From Trichlorobacter ammonificans (GTDB lineage: Bacteria; Desulfobacterota; Desulfuromonadia; Geobacterales; Pseudopelobacteraceae): 64,000 bases of DNA. How positions within the stretch are numbered: position 1 is the stretch's first letter; each line of letters starts with the position of its first letter. The notes under the pieces were generated by a model. That model was not told where the DNA came from. It did no database searches and saw nothing but the letters and a program-made list of their open reading frames with translations. The position numbers and the translations under genes are program-made. This document shows, in pieces, positions 34,724 to 44,229 of this stretch. Location: positions 2,096,001 to 2,160,000 of the forward strand of contig NZ_OW150024.1 in NCBI RefSeq assembly GCF_933509905.1. The letters run 5' to 3'.

Positions 34724-35005
34724 ATGTTCATCTACTGCCTCGAACTGCACCTGTCCCTTGCCGCTGACTCCCTGAAGGAGAAACGCGGTATCGTCAAGAG
34801 CATCCTGGGACGTTGTCGCAACCGCTTCAATGTGTCCTGCGCCGAGGTGGACCGGCAGGATGCCTGTTCCGTCGCCGTGCTGGGGTTCGTGACGGTGAGC
34901 CCGGACAGGACCGTTGCCCGCGGCACCCTGGAACGTCTTGAAGACTGGGTTTACGACGGCTGGCCCGACGTGGAGATCACCGCTTCGCAGATCACGGAAT
35001 TGTAG
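34724..35005 (+). CDS. DUF503-family protein (YlxP-like)
   Basis: A 93-residue protein beginning MFIYCLELHLSLAADSLKEK. The block LKEKRGIVKSILGRCRNRFNVSCAEVDRQD is characteristic of DUF503. Homologues often sit near translation-factor and ribosome-maturation genes and are thought to act in ribosome or RNA biology, but no activity is established. The frame extends upstream to 34577 without supporting evidence, so ATG 34724 (GGAA upstream) is chosen. Confidence 0.85.
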   Translation: MFIYCLELHLSLAADSLKEKRGIVKSILGRCRNRFNVSCAEVDRQDACSVAVLGFVTVSPDRTVARGTLERLEDWVYDGWPDVEITASQITEL

Positions 35006-35031
35006 CCGGTTCTGGCGACGACTATGGACAA

Positions 35032-35061
35032 TTGACAGTTCGCGGCGATCACCGGTATACT
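35032..35061 (+). promoter_or_regulatory. Sigma-70 promoter of pgpH-ybeY-ybeX-lnt
   Basis: A perfect -35 TTGACA (35032-35037) and -10 TATACT (35056-35061) are separated by 18 bases, 68 bases upstream of pgpH. Confidence 0.8.
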
Positions 35062-35128
35062 CGCCGCTCATGTCATGAAAATCACAGCACCCATCACATA
35101 CGGAAATTTCCGCACACCCTGACGGCCC

Positions 35129-37528
35129 ATGCCCGACCCCCACCATCATATCCCGGACCACTCTCCCCGGAATTATCTGCACAAGCTGGGCTCCAAGCTG
35201 CTGGAAGCGGTGGATCGCCGGTTTTCGAATCCGGAAACGGCCCGACGCAATCGCATACTGCTGCTGCTGGTCACCGCCGCCCTGCTGACCCTGATCCTGA
35301 TGCCCAGCCAGCACCTGACCACGGCACGCTACCTGCCGGGGGAGATCGCCACCTCCGATATCCGCGCCAGCCAGGATTATCTGCTGGAAGACCGTCAGCT
35401 GACCGGCCAGCTGCGCCAGGAGGCGGCCAACAGCGCGCCTCTGGTGTATACCGTCAGCGATACCACCGCCTCGACCGTGACCGACGCCGTTGCCAAGGCG
35501 TTGACCGCGCTGCGCCGGCTGCGCAGCGAACAGCCGGGAGCCAGCCAGGCCGAACTGCGTGCCATGCTGGAGCCGATGTTGGAAGTACGGCTGTCGGAAG
35601 TCGAACTGCAGGCGCTTCTGCGGGTGCGCAATGACGAGGCGCTACTGGCCGATCTGCGCAAGCGTCTGACCGCCCTCTACCAGCGTCGGATCATCCTCGA
35701 TGCCAAGGTATTCGGCTCCGACCGGCAACGGGGAATCGAGCTGCGCGACCTGGCCGGCCGGTTCCTGGGGACCGTCGGCACCGGCGATGCGGCGACCGAA
35801 ATCGCCGAAGCCCGTCGCATGGTACAGGCTGGCCGCCTGGCCGGAACCGGCGGCAACGGGGGCGGCTACCACATCCTGGGCGTGGTGGCCCGGATGATGA
35901 AGCCCAATCTCTTCTTCAACCAGGATGCCAGCGAGGCCCGCAAGAATGCGGCGATTAACGCCGTAAAACCGGTGCTGTACCGCATCCAGAAGGGAGAAAT
36001 GATCGTCCGTGTCGGCGAACGGGTCGGCCCCGAACAGGCCCAGAAACTGACGATGATCTACCAGGCCAGCCGTGGCGAGGGTACCCTGTACACGGCGCTG
36101 GGGATATTCGGCCTGGTGCTGGTGCTGTTCTACTTCCCCTACCGCTTCGCCTGTAGGAACATCCGCAAGTTCAACCCCACCAACCGGGACATTTTGGCCA
36201 TCGCCATCATGATTCTGGGCAGCTTCTTCATCTTCAAGCTGGCCCTGCTGATCACCGCCAACATCGGTGCCGCCTTCCCGGCAGTCTCCGCCGCCTCCTA
36301 TTATTACCTGTTCCCCTTTGCTGCCGGTGCCATGGTGGTGCGGATTCTGCTCAATTCGGAGGTGGCGCTGGTCTACTGCGTGATGATGGCGCCGCTTCTG
36401 GGCATCCTGTTCAACAGCAACATGTTCGTGGTGATTTACGCCCTGCTGGGCAGTGTGGTGGGAGCCCACGGCGTGCGCCAGTGCCAGGACCGCAGCACCA
36501 TCTACACCGCCGGTAGCAAGCTGGCGGTGGTCAACCTGGCCATGGGACTCTGCTTCCAGACCATGACCGGTGCGCTGTTCACCGTTCAGACCCTGTATGT
36601 GGCCGCGTTCGCCCTGATCGGCGCGCTGCTCTCCGCCATGCTGGTGTCGGCCTTTATTCCGCTGTTCGAGTCGCTCTTCCACTACACCACCAACATCAAG
36701 CTGCTGGAGCTGGCCAACCTCAACTCGCCGCTCCTGCGGGACCTGATGGTGAAGGCGCCGGGCACCTACCATCACAGCGTGGTGGTGGGCAACCTGGTGG
36801 AGGCGGCTGCCGAGGCCATCGGCGCCAACCCGTTGCTGGCGCGGGTTGCCGCCTACTATCACGACATCGGCAAGGTGGCCAAGCCGCTCTACTTCATCGA
36901 GAACATGCAGGGGGGGGAAAACCGCCACGATAAGCTCTCCCCGCACATGTCGGCCCTGATCCTGATCTCCCACGTCAAGGAAGGGGAGGCCCTCGCCCGG
37001 GCGCAACGGCTGGGACGCCCGATCATCGACGTGATCCGCCAGCACCACGGCACCACCCTGATCAAATTCTTCTACGAAAAGGCCAAGAGTCAGTCCGAAG
37101 CCACCGGCCTGGCGGTGGAGGAACAGGACTTCCACTATCCCGGCCCCAAGCCCCAGACCCGCGAAGCCGGGCTGGTCATGCTGGCCGACGCGGTGGAGGC
37201 CGCTTCGCGCACCCTGGTCAACCCCACGCCGGACCGTATTCAGGGGATGGTGCAGAAGCTGATCAACCGGATCTTCACCGACGGCCAGCTGGACGAGTGC
37301 GAACTGACCCTGAAGAATCTGCACGAGATCGCCAAGAGCTTCAACCGTATCCTTGGAGCCATTTTCCACCACCGCATCGATTATCCCGAACCGGTACACA
37401 AGGGCGGGATCGGAGGCAAGAAACCCCATGCAGATCATGGTACGGAACAACCAGCGCCGCCATCCGGCTCCAGCCAGGGCCATCAGGGCGACGGCAGTGA
37501 GAATCTTAAGCGCCTTGGGATGTCCTGA
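35129..37528 (+). CDS. pgpH: 7TM-HD membrane phosphodiesterase, PgpH-like
   Basis: A 799-residue protein. One membrane segment (about residues 46-66) precedes a large extracytoplasmic 7TMR-HDED domain (to about 320), then about seven membrane helices (320-520) and a cytosolic HD domain with YYHDIGKVAKPLYFIENM near residue 577 and QHHGTTLIKFFYEKA. PgpH of Listeria hydrolyses cyclic di-AMP, and the conserved HD suggests the same here, though a substrate test is needed. It leads the operon with ybeY, ybeX and lnt and overlaps ybeY by about 100 bases. Confidence 0.9.
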   Translation: MPDPHHHIPDHSPRNYLHKLGSKLLEAVDRRFSNPETARRNRILLLLVTAALLTLILMPSQHLTTARYLPGEIATSDIRASQDYLLEDRQLTGQLRQEAANSAPLVYTVSDTTASTVTDAVAKALTALRRLRSEQPGASQAELRAMLEPMLEVRLSEVELQALLRVRNDEALLADLRKRLTALYQRRIILDAKVFGSDRQRGIELRDLAGRFLGTVGTGDAATEIAEARRMVQAGRLAGTGGNGGGYHILGVVARMMKPNLFFNQDASEARKNAAINAVKPVLYRIQKGEMIVRVGERVGPEQAQKLTMIYQASRGEGTLYTALGIFGLVLVLFYFPYRFACRNIRKFNPTNRDILAIAIMILGSFFIFKLALLITANIGAAFPAVSAASYYYLFPFAAGAMVVRILLNSEVALVYCVMMAPLLGILFNSNMFVVIYALLGSVVGAHGVRQCQDRSTIYTAGSKLAVVNLAMGLCFQTMTGALFTVQTLYVAAFALIGALLSAMLVSAFIPLFESLFHYTTNIKLLELANLNSPLLRDLMVKAPGTYHHSVVVGNLVEAAAEAIGANPLLARVAAYYHDIGKVAKPLYFIENMQGGENRHDKLSPHMSALILISHVKEGEALARAQRLGRPIIDVIRQHHGTTLIKFFYEKAKSQSEATGLAVEEQDFHYPGPKPQTREAGLVMLADAVEAASRTLVNPTPDRIQGMVQKLINRIFTDGQLDECELTLKNLHEIAKSFNRILGAIFHHRIDYPEPVHKGGIGGKKPHADHGTEQPAPPSGSSQGHQGDGSENLKRLGMS

Positions 37529-37898
37529 GGGGACCGGGCTGTCGGTCTCCATTGTCGGCGACCATACCATCCGCCGCCTGAACCGGGAGTACCTCGGCAA
37601 GGACCGCGCCACCAACGTCATTTCCTTTTCCCTGCGTGAAGGGGAGTTCGGCGACCTGGCCGGCGGCCTGCTGGGGGACGTGGTAATTTCGGCCGATACC
37701 GCGGCGCGGGAAGCCGCGGCAAGCGGCATGAGCGGCTACGAACGCCTGTTGTTCCTTTTGCTGCACGGCACGTTGCACCTCTGCGGTTACGATCACGAAC
37801 GCAGCGGCGAGGAGGAAGCACGGCGCATGGCGCGCAAGGAGCAGCAGCTCTGGAAGCTGCTGCAGCAGGAAGGGCTGACTGCCCTTCCGGAACGGTAA
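37428..37898 (+). CDS. ybeY: Endoribonuclease YbeY (rRNA maturation)
   Basis: A 156-residue zinc metalloprotein for 16S rRNA 3' processing and ribosome quality control. The motif HGTLHLCGYDH near residue 113 holds the three His ligands, and YLGKDRATNVISFSL is typical. I start at ATG 37428 with GGAGG twelve bases upstream; ATG 37437 is an alternative. The start is inside the 3' end of pgpH, in another frame. Confidence 0.93.
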   Translation: MQIMVRNNQRRHPAPARAIRATAVRILSALGCPEGTGLSVSIVGDHTIRRLNREYLGKDRATNVISFSLREGEFGDLAGGLLGDVVISADTAAREAAASGMSGYERLLFLLLHGTLHLCGYDHERSGEEEARRMARKEQQLWKLLQQEGLTALPER

Positions 37899-37917
37899 TC
37901 AAGGGGAGAGGAGCATC

Positions 37918-38775
37918 GTGGAGGACGGGAACAGTCGACGAAGAAGCGGCGGGTTGCTGGAAATGATGAGCCGCCTGGTATCCGGACGCCGCAAGGTGAC
38001 CGAAGAGGATATCCGGGATCTGATCGTGGTGGGCGAGGAAGACGGCGTCGTGGGAGAAGAGGAACGGGAGATGATCCGGGCCATCTTTGACCTGGATTCC
38101 ACCGTGGTGCGGGAGATCATGGTCCCCCGTACCGCCATGGCCGCCATCTCGGTGGATGCTTCCATCCGGGAAACCCTGGACGCCATCATCGCCTGCGGCC
38201 ATTCCCGCCTGCCGGTCTTTGAGGGGACCCTGGACAATATCATCGGCCTGCTCTACGCCAAGGACCTGCTCAAATGCTGGGGAATGGAGCCGGAGCGGAT
38301 CAGTATCCGCAACTTGCTGCGCCAGCCGTTCTTTACCCCGGAAACCAAGAACCTGGAAGAGCTGCTGCAGGAGTTCCGTAAAAAGCGGGTACACCTGGCC
38401 ATCGTTATCGACGAGTACGGCGGCACCTCCGGCCTGGTCACCATCGAGGATCTGCTGGAGCAGATCGTGGGCGACATCCAGGACGAATACGATGTTGAAC
38501 AGGAGCTGTACAGCGTCGAACCGGACGGGGCACTGACGGCCGATGCCCGACTGCCGGTGGAAGAGCTGGAGGAACGGTTCGGCATGGCCATTGAGCGGGA
38601 TCAGTTCGATACCGTCGGGGGACTGGCCACCCATCTGGCCGGCGGCATTCCCGCCACCGGCACTGTCATTGCCGGTGCGGGATTGACCATCGAAGTGCTT
38701 GACGCCGACCCCCGGAGGGTCAAGAAAGTCAGGATACGTCGCATACCACCACTTACGGATCACCACGAATCGTGA
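37918..38775 (+). CDS. ybeX: CBS-pair / CorC-HlyC domain protein (YbeX-like)
   Basis: A 285-residue soluble protein. The N-terminal acidic segment (EEREMIRAIFDLDSTVVREIMVPRTAMAAI) is followed by two CBS domains (about 75-200; LPVFEGTLDNIIGLLYAKDLL, VIDEYGGTSGLVTIEDLLEQIVGDIQDEYD) and a CorC_HlyC domain. It starts at GTG 37918, with GAGAGGAG upstream, and overlaps lnt by four bases (GTGA). E. coli YbeX/CorC is linked to ribosome function and Mg/Co handling; the exact role is not settled. Confidence 0.9.
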   Translation: MEDGNSRRRSGGLLEMMSRLVSGRRKVTEEDIRDLIVVGEEDGVVGEEEREMIRAIFDLDSTVVREIMVPRTAMAAISVDASIRETLDAIIACGHSRLPVFEGTLDNIIGLLYAKDLLKCWGMEPERISIRNLLRQPFFTPETKNLEELLQEFRKKRVHLAIVIDEYGGTSGLVTIEDLLEQIVGDIQDEYDVEQELYSVEPDGALTADARLPVEELEERFGMAIERDQFDTVGGLATHLAGGIPATGTVIAGAGLTIEVLDADPRRVKKVRIRRIPPLTDHHES

Positions 38776-40361
38776 AGAAACTCTCCGTTGTTTCCATGAC
38801 CGCCCTGCCCGGCGTGCCGGTGGCCCTGGCCCTTTGCTCGGGACTGCTGACGGCCCTTTCCTTCCCCAAGGTGGAACTTTCCTTCCTGGCCTGGATCGCG
38901 CTGATTCCGCTCCTGACCGCGCTGGAGGGGCAGACGCCCCGCGCGGCGTTCCGGCTCGGCTTCATAGCCGGCCTTACGGCCTACGCCGGCCTGCTCTACT
39001 GGGTCATCATCGTCATGACCGAATACGGCCATCTGCCGCTGTTTGCCGGCATTCCCCTCTGGCTGCTGCTCTCCTGCTGGCTGGCCCTGTTCAGCGGTGC
39101 CGCTTCCTGGGCGGCGGTGCTGGGGGAGCGCTGGGGGATAAAGGCCGCACTGATCTTTCCCCTGGCCTGGGTGGGAGCCGACTACCTGCGCAGTTTTCTT
39201 CTGACCGGGTTCCCCTGGACCATGCTCGGACACTCCCAGTACCGCCTGCTGCCCTTGATTCAGGTGTCCGACCTGACCGGCGTTTACGGCGTCACCGCCC
39301 TGATCGTGCTGGCCAACGTGGTGCTCTACCGCATCCTGCGGGCCGTTGCCGGTGCCCGGGTCCCCTACCCGGCCAAAAGCGCCGCCGTCCTGGTGCTGGC
39401 CCTGGCCGGCACCCTCTGGTACGGCTTCCACCGCCTCAACCTCAATCAGATCCCGCCGGCCGGCACAACGCTCAAGGTGGCCCTGATCCAGGGGAACATC
39501 GACCAGTCGGTCAAATGGTCGCCCGCCTTCCTGGACGCCACGCTGGACATCTACAGCACCCTCACTCGCCAGGCCGCGACCCAGACCCGCCCCGATCTGG
39601 TGGTCTGGCCGGAAAGCGCAGCACCGTTTTTCTTCCAGGATGATGGTCCCCCCTCCCAGCGCATCCGCGGACTGGCCCGCGAGCTGGATACCGCCATCCT
39701 CTTCGGCAGCCCGGCCCTGGAACAGCGCAACGGCAGGACGGCCTACCTGAACAGTGCTTTCCTGCTGGACCGGCGGGGCAACCTGCTGGGACGCAGCGAC
39801 AAGATGCACCTGGTCCCCTTCGGCGAATACGTCCCCCTTGCCCGGCTGCTCCCCTTTGTCAAGAAGCTGGTGCACGGCATCGGCGACTTCGTGCCGGGCC
39901 GCGAAATCAGGCCGCTCAACGCAAGCGGCCTGCCGCTGGGGATACTGGTCTGCTACGAGGCGATTTTCCCGGAGCTGGCACGGCAGCATGTCGCCAGCGG
40001 CAGTCGGGTACTGGTCAACATCACCAACGACGCTTGGTTCGGCCGCTCGTCGGCACCCTACCAGCATCTGGCCATGGCGGCCTTCCGGGCCGTGGAGACC
40101 CGCACCCCCCTGGTGCGGGCCGCCAATACCGGCATTACCGCCCTGGTGGATCAGAATGGCCATATCAAGGGGATGACGCCGCTGTTCAAGGAGGCGGTGA
40201 TGGTGGGCGAGGTCCGCAGCGGCAGCGCCGGTGCACCCTACCTGCTGATCGGCGACCTGTTCGCCCGCGGCTGTCTGCTGTTCTGCGTCCTGATCCTGCT
40301 GGTGCAGTGGCGGCGAAACACGAACCGTATTCCCCGTGTCACGAAAGGAGACGCTCCATGA
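38772..40361 (+). CDS. lnt: Apolipoprotein N-acyltransferase
   Basis: A 529-residue inner-membrane enzyme adding the third acyl chain to lipoproteins. About six N-terminal helices (1-215) precede the nitrilase-like domain with catalytic Glu in VVWPESAAPFF, Lys in SDKMHLVPFGEYVP and Cys in GILVCYEAIFPE. NITNDAWFGRSSAPYQHLAMA is also typical. A C-terminal helix (LFCVLILLV) ends the protein. It starts with GTG overlapping the ybeX stop. Its own stop overlaps the next ATG. Confidence 0.95.
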   Translation: MKKLSVVSMTALPGVPVALALCSGLLTALSFPKVELSFLAWIALIPLLTALEGQTPRAAFRLGFIAGLTAYAGLLYWVIIVMTEYGHLPLFAGIPLWLLLSCWLALFSGAASWAAVLGERWGIKAALIFPLAWVGADYLRSFLLTGFPWTMLGHSQYRLLPLIQVSDLTGVYGVTALIVLANVVLYRILRAVAGARVPYPAKSAAVLVLALAGTLWYGFHRLNLNQIPPAGTTLKVALIQGNIDQSVKWSPAFLDATLDIYSTLTRQAATQTRPDLVVWPESAAPFFFQDDGPPSQRIRGLARELDTAILFGSPALEQRNGRTAYLNSAFLLDRRGNLLGRSDKMHLVPFGEYVPLARLLPFVKKLVHGIGDFVPGREIRPLNASGLPLGILVCYEAIFPELARQHVASGSRVLVNITNDAWFGRSSAPYQHLAMAAFRAVETRTPLVRAANTGITALVDQNGHIKGMTPLFKEAVMVGEVRSGSAGAPYLLIGDLFARGCLLFCVLILLVQWRRNTNRIPRVTKGDAP

Positions 40362-40657
40362 AGGTCCTCGTCGACCTCTGCATTGTTCCCTTGGGGGTGG
40401 GGGTGTCCCTGTCCCCGTACATTGCCGCCTGTGAGCGGATACTGGCCGATGCCGGGCTGAAGACAGCACTGCATGCCTATGGTACGAATATCGAGGGAGA
40501 GTGGGATACGGTCTTCGCCGCCGTCAAGCGCTGCCACGAGGCGGTACATGCCCTGGGAGCCCCTCGCATCACCACCACCATCAAGCTGGGCACCCGCACC
40601 GACCGTCAGCAGACCATGGAAGATAAGATCAACAGCGTGCGGGACAAGCTGGCGTAG
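40358..40657 (+). CDS. MTH1187-family thiamine-binding-like protein (DUF77)
   Basis: A 99-residue ferredoxin-fold protein. MKVLVDLCIVPLGVGVSLSPYI, HAYGTNIEGEWDTVFAAVKRCHE and ITTTIKLGTRTDRQQTMEDKI match the DUF77/MTH1187 family, some members of which bind thiamine-like ligands. GAAAGGAG lies upstream and the ATG overlaps the lnt stop (ATGA), so it is translated with lnt. The biological role in this operon is unknown. Confidence 0.88.
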   Translation: MKVLVDLCIVPLGVGVSLSPYIAACERILADAGLKTALHAYGTNIEGEWDTVFAAVKRCHEAVHALGAPRITTTIKLGTRTDRQQTMEDKINSVRDKLA

Positions 40658-40746
40658 CTGCCGCGGCCCCCGCGCCAGACCTGCCGGAAACCGCTCGCCG
40701 CGCCGCACCGTTGCCGGCAGATACCAGAAAGGAAGCGATCGAACCT

Positions 40747-41907
40747 ATGGGAGTTTATTCAAATACCGTCAGCTTTGCCCAATACCGCATCCAGGGAGAA
40801 CTCCCCGGGGAGGAACGCTTCGACTGGCTTGCTGCGGCGCTGTCGGGACGCATTTTCAGGAGCATCGAACAGTCGGCGGAGGAACAGGCCGAAGGCTGGA
40901 CCTGCACCGACCGGCCGGACGACCCCGCCTTCGCGGCCGCGGCTGACTTCTGGCGCGACCGTTACCTCTTCTTTACCTACCGCCGTGATCAGCGTCGCAT
41001 ACCGTCCGCCTTGCTCAAATCCCATCTCGGCCGGGCCGAAGGGGAAGAACTGGCCAAGCGCCCCGAACTGAAGCGCCTTCCCAAACAGAAACGGGAAGAG
41101 CTCGCCGAACGGGTGAAGCTGGGACTCCTGTCCAGGACACTGCCCACACCGGCCACGGTGGACCTGGTCTGGCAGCAGGACGAGGGGCTGCTCACCCTGT
41201 TTTCCTCCTCCGCCAAGGCCATGGAGCGTTTTGAGGAGCTGTTTCCCAAGAGCTTTGAAAACCTGCGCCCCCAGTTGATCTACCCCTACGCCCGCGCCCT
41301 TTCCCTGCTGGACGAGGCCGGCCGGGAACGGCTGGCAGCCCTGAACCAGGCCGCTTCCGAGGCTGCGCTGGACGAAATCCGGAGCAACGGCTGGCTGGGG
41401 GCGGAGTTTCTGCTCTGGCTGCTGCAGGGTGGACTGGAGGGAGGAAGCTTCCGGGTGATGGTGCCGGGGCGGTACGAGCAGGGGACTGCCTTTGCCGCCT
41501 GGATCGACGACCGGATTCAGTTGCAGGGGGCCAGCGAAGCCGGACCGCAGAAGGTGGCGGTAAGCGGCTCCCAGGACAGCTACCTGGAAGCCCGCTCGGC
41601 CCTGAAAAGCGGCAAAAGCATCAGCAACGCCGCCATCCACCTGGAAATGGGCGAGCTTGAGTGGCGTTTCGTGCTGAACGCCGAGCTGTTCACCTTCGGC
41701 TCCTTCAAATGCCCGCCGGTCAGGATCGAACGGGAGGGGGCTGAGGAACTCTCCGAACGGGAGTCGGCCTTCTTTGAGCGGATGTACCTGCTGGAGGCCG
41801 GCCTGCAGCTGTTCGACAGCCTTCTTGCCGCTTACCTGCAGGAGCGCCTGGGGGATGCCTGGGAGGAACGCCTGCTGACGATCCGGGATTGGCTGGAGGC
41901 GGCGTAG
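40747..41907 (+). CDS. RdgC-like recombination-associated protein
   Basis: A 386-residue protein. GVYSNTVSFAQYRIQGELPG at the start and the segment LKRLPKQKREELAERVKLGL followed by LSRTLPTPATVDLVWQQDEGLLTLFSSSAKAMERFEELF resemble RdgC, a ring-shaped DNA-binding protein that limits RecA action. The match is recognised from segment order, not from a catalytic motif, and the protein is longer than E. coli RdgC (303). I start at MGVYSN because AAGGAAG lies upstream, though at a rather long distance. Confidence 0.6.
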   Translation: MGVYSNTVSFAQYRIQGELPGEERFDWLAAALSGRIFRSIEQSAEEQAEGWTCTDRPDDPAFAAAADFWRDRYLFFTYRRDQRRIPSALLKSHLGRAEGEELAKRPELKRLPKQKREELAERVKLGLLSRTLPTPATVDLVWQQDEGLLTLFSSSAKAMERFEELFPKSFENLRPQLIYPYARALSLLDEAGRERLAALNQAASEAALDEIRSNGWLGAEFLLWLLQGGLEGGSFRVMVPGRYEQGTAFAAWIDDRIQLQGASEAGPQKVAVSGSQDSYLEARSALKSGKSISNAAIHLEMGELEWRFVLNAELFTFGSFKCPPVRIEREGAEELSERESAFFERMYLLEAGLQLFDSLLAAYLQERLGDAWEERLLTIRDWLEAA

Positions 41908-41918
41908 CCCGGCAACAC

Positions 41919-41951
41919 GGCGCGAGGCCGGACAGTCACCGGCCTCGCGCC
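41919..41951. terminator. Strong hairpin between convergent genes
   Basis: A perfect 13-bp stem (GGCGCGAGGCCGG / CCGGCCTCGCGCC) with a 7-base loop lies between the ends of the rdgC-like and beta-helix genes. There is no T run on either strand, so it may be a Rho-assisted end or transcript-stabilising hairpin. Confidence 0.5.
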
Positions 41952-42004
41952 GGAGCCACGATCACGGGGGTGTCGCGGAGCGGTCGGCTCCCGGCGCCCC
42001 CTTC

Positions 42005-44218
42005 CTATTTGAAGATGCCGCTGATCGAACCAGCGGGATAGGCAGCGTTTTTCACCGTCAGCTCGCTGGCATCGAGATTGAAGATGCTGGCGCCCCGACC
42101 GGCGGTATTGCCGCTGAAACCGCCCCCCTCCACGCTGACCACGGTCGCCTCCAGTTGCGAGGCACGGCTGAGCTCGTATATGGCGCCGCCGCTTTCCTTC
42201 GCACTGTTGCCGCTGAAGGTGCTGTTGCTGAAGGCGACATGGGAGCCGTAGTCGGCATAATAGGCGCCGCCATCCGCTGCGGCGCTGTTGCCGGTGAAAG
42301 AACAGTTCGCATACCCGGAACGATTCCCCTCGCGATCCATGACGGCGCCGCCGTAAACCGCCCGGTTGTTCTCGAAGACCGTTTCCGTAACCGTCAGCGT
42401 GGCCTTGCCGAAGGCGTAAATGGCTCCCCCCTCCAGCGCCTCGTTATGCTCGAAGCGGCAGTTGGTGATGGCCATGGTGAAACCGACGGCCGGATCGTGG
42501 GGCAGGAAGGTTTTGCCGGCATGATAGGCCAGCAGACCGCCTCCCTTGCCGTTGTAGGTCATGCCGTCCGCCTTGCCGTCACGGATGGTCAGCCGGTCCA
42601 GCACCGCATTGTTCGCACCGTAGAGCACGTGCGGATAGCGGTACTCCCCCTCGGTCGTCCGGGCGCTGAGGATGGTGGCATGGCCGGCTCCGCGTTGTGT
42701 CAGCGCGGTCTCAGTACCGGCAAACCCGCCGTAGAGCTTGACGTCGTCATAGAGGATGAAGGCGGCGATCCTCCCCTCCACCTGCCGTAGCGGCCGGTAG
42801 GTACCGGCCTTGATCCAGACCGACGCCTTGCTCAGCGAGGCCAGCTCGATCGCCTGTTGCAGGTCGGTAAGGGGGCTGCTCCAGGAGCTGCCGTCGCCGC
42901 CGGCCGCGCCTTTGGCGGCCGGCGCCACGTGGATCACCGCCCCTGCCGCTGCCGCGCGGTTTACGGCGGGACGGGCGTATTCCTCCCGATAGGTGATGGT
43001 GGCGTTGTTCTGGTTCAGGAAGTTCAGCAGTTTGGCGACCAGGGGATTCAGGAGGAGCCCTTCGCCGTCCAGTGCGGGCTGAAACCCGGCAGCAGTATCC
43101 GGCGTATCGCGCAGGTCATGCTCCGTGAGCTGCCCCTTCAGCTTGCTGATGGCGATGAAGCGGTTCAGCGGCACGGTCTGCCCCTGCGGTGCCGTCGAGT
43201 CGAGCACGGCAACCAGATCCTCGTGCCAGTTGTAGATGTCGTCGACCGTGGACCTGATCAGCACCGGGTTGTTGTTGGCGCCGGTCCCCTGGTACAGTCC
43301 CCTTCCCAGCCCGCTGTCGGCCCGGTTGTTTCTGATGGTGACGTTGACCAGCAGCGGTGACGAGCCGCCATCGTTGCCGATGGCGCCGGCACTGACGGCA
43401 CTGTTGTTCTCGAACAGGCAATTGAGCAGCAGCGGGGAGGCGGCAAAATCATTGTACAGGGCGCCTCCCTTGTCCTGACTGCGGTTATTGAGAAAACGGC
43501 AGTTAATGAAGAGCGGCATGGCCCCCAGGTCGTTACTGACCGCACCGCCACGCACCTGGGCGGTGTTGTCGATGAAATCGACATTGATGAACTTCGCCTG
43601 TATGCCGCCCGGCTTGCGGACGTTGTAGACCGCCCCGCCCTTGGGAGAGTAATTGTTCCTGAAAATGCAGTTGCGCACGATCGGGCTGACCATGAAGTTG
43701 CGCATGCCGCCACCGACAACCATATCGTTTTTCAGGATGTCGGCCGGCACCAGGTGCATCCGCGCCTCATCGACGGCATAGGCGTCGGAGATGGTGAAGC
43801 CGTCGAGAAGGGCGTTGTTCGCCCCGATGACGATGGTACGGGTGTTGCGGGTTTTGTCCCCCCTGCCGATATTGCCGCTCAAGATGGTGGGATGCTTGCG
43901 GACATCCCGCTGCTCCCGCGTTGTTTCCGTGCCGCCGAAGCCGCCGTAGAGCGCGGTGTTTTCCCGCAGGACAAAGGAGACCGCCGGGTCGGCGGCATCC
44001 GGATAATAGCTGCCCCGGGCGACCCAGACTTCATCCCCCTCCCCCACTGCGGCAAGGGCGCTCTGCAGGGAGCGGAAGGCGGAGGCCCAACTGCGGCCAT
44101 CCTGGCTGCCGCTGCCGGCATGGTTGACGTACCAGATCCGGCCGGCGGACGCCTGTGTCGTCAGTGCAAGCATAATGGCTCCAATCAGCATGAGGCTACG
44201 AAAACAGGCCATGATCAT
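42005..44218 (-). CDS. Secreted right-handed beta-helix protein with two internal repeats
   Basis: A 737-residue exported protein (signal peptide to about residue 25, ending TTQASA). The body is built of beta-helix coils with recurring NCxFxNN-type turns (NCIFRNNYS, NCRFLNNRS, NCLFENNSA, NCRFEHNEA, FSGNSAKESGGAIY). A module starting WYVNHAGSGSQDGRSWASAF with ALYGGFGGTETTREQR and HPTILSG recurs from about residue 426 as IHVAPAAKGAAGGDGSSWSS with KLYGGFAGTETALTQR and HATILSA, so the gene contains an ancient internal duplication. Surface attachment or polysaccharide binding is possible; no catalytic site is evident. Confidence 0.8.
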   Translation of the reverse strand: MIMACFRSLMLIGAIMLALTTQASAGRIWYVNHAGSGSQDGRSWASAFRSLQSALAAVGEGDEVWVARGSYYPDAADPAVSFVLRENTALYGGFGGTETTREQRDVRKHPTILSGNIGRGDKTRNTRTIVIGANNALLDGFTISDAYAVDEARMHLVPADILKNDMVVGGGMRNFMVSPIVRNCIFRNNYSPKGGAVYNVRKPGGIQAKFINVDFIDNTAQVRGGAVSNDLGAMPLFINCRFLNNRSQDKGGALYNDFAASPLLLNCLFENNSAVSAGAIGNDGGSSPLLVNVTIRNNRADSGLGRGLYQGTGANNNPVLIRSTVDDIYNWHEDLVAVLDSTAPQGQTVPLNRFIAISKLKGQLTEHDLRDTPDTAAGFQPALDGEGLLLNPLVAKLLNFLNQNNATITYREEYARPAVNRAAAAGAVIHVAPAAKGAAGGDGSSWSSPLTDLQQAIELASLSKASVWIKAGTYRPLRQVEGRIAAFILYDDVKLYGGFAGTETALTQRGAGHATILSARTTEGEYRYPHVLYGANNAVLDRLTIRDGKADGMTYNGKGGGLLAYHAGKTFLPHDPAVGFTMAITNCRFEHNEALEGGAIYAFGKATLTVTETVFENNRAVYGGAVMDREGNRSGYANCSFTGNSAAADGGAYYADYGSHVAFSNSTFSGNSAKESGGAIYELSRASQLEATVVSVEGGGFSGNTAGRGASIFNLDASELTVKNAAYPAGSISGIFK

Positions 44219-44229
44219 CCCCGTCCTTC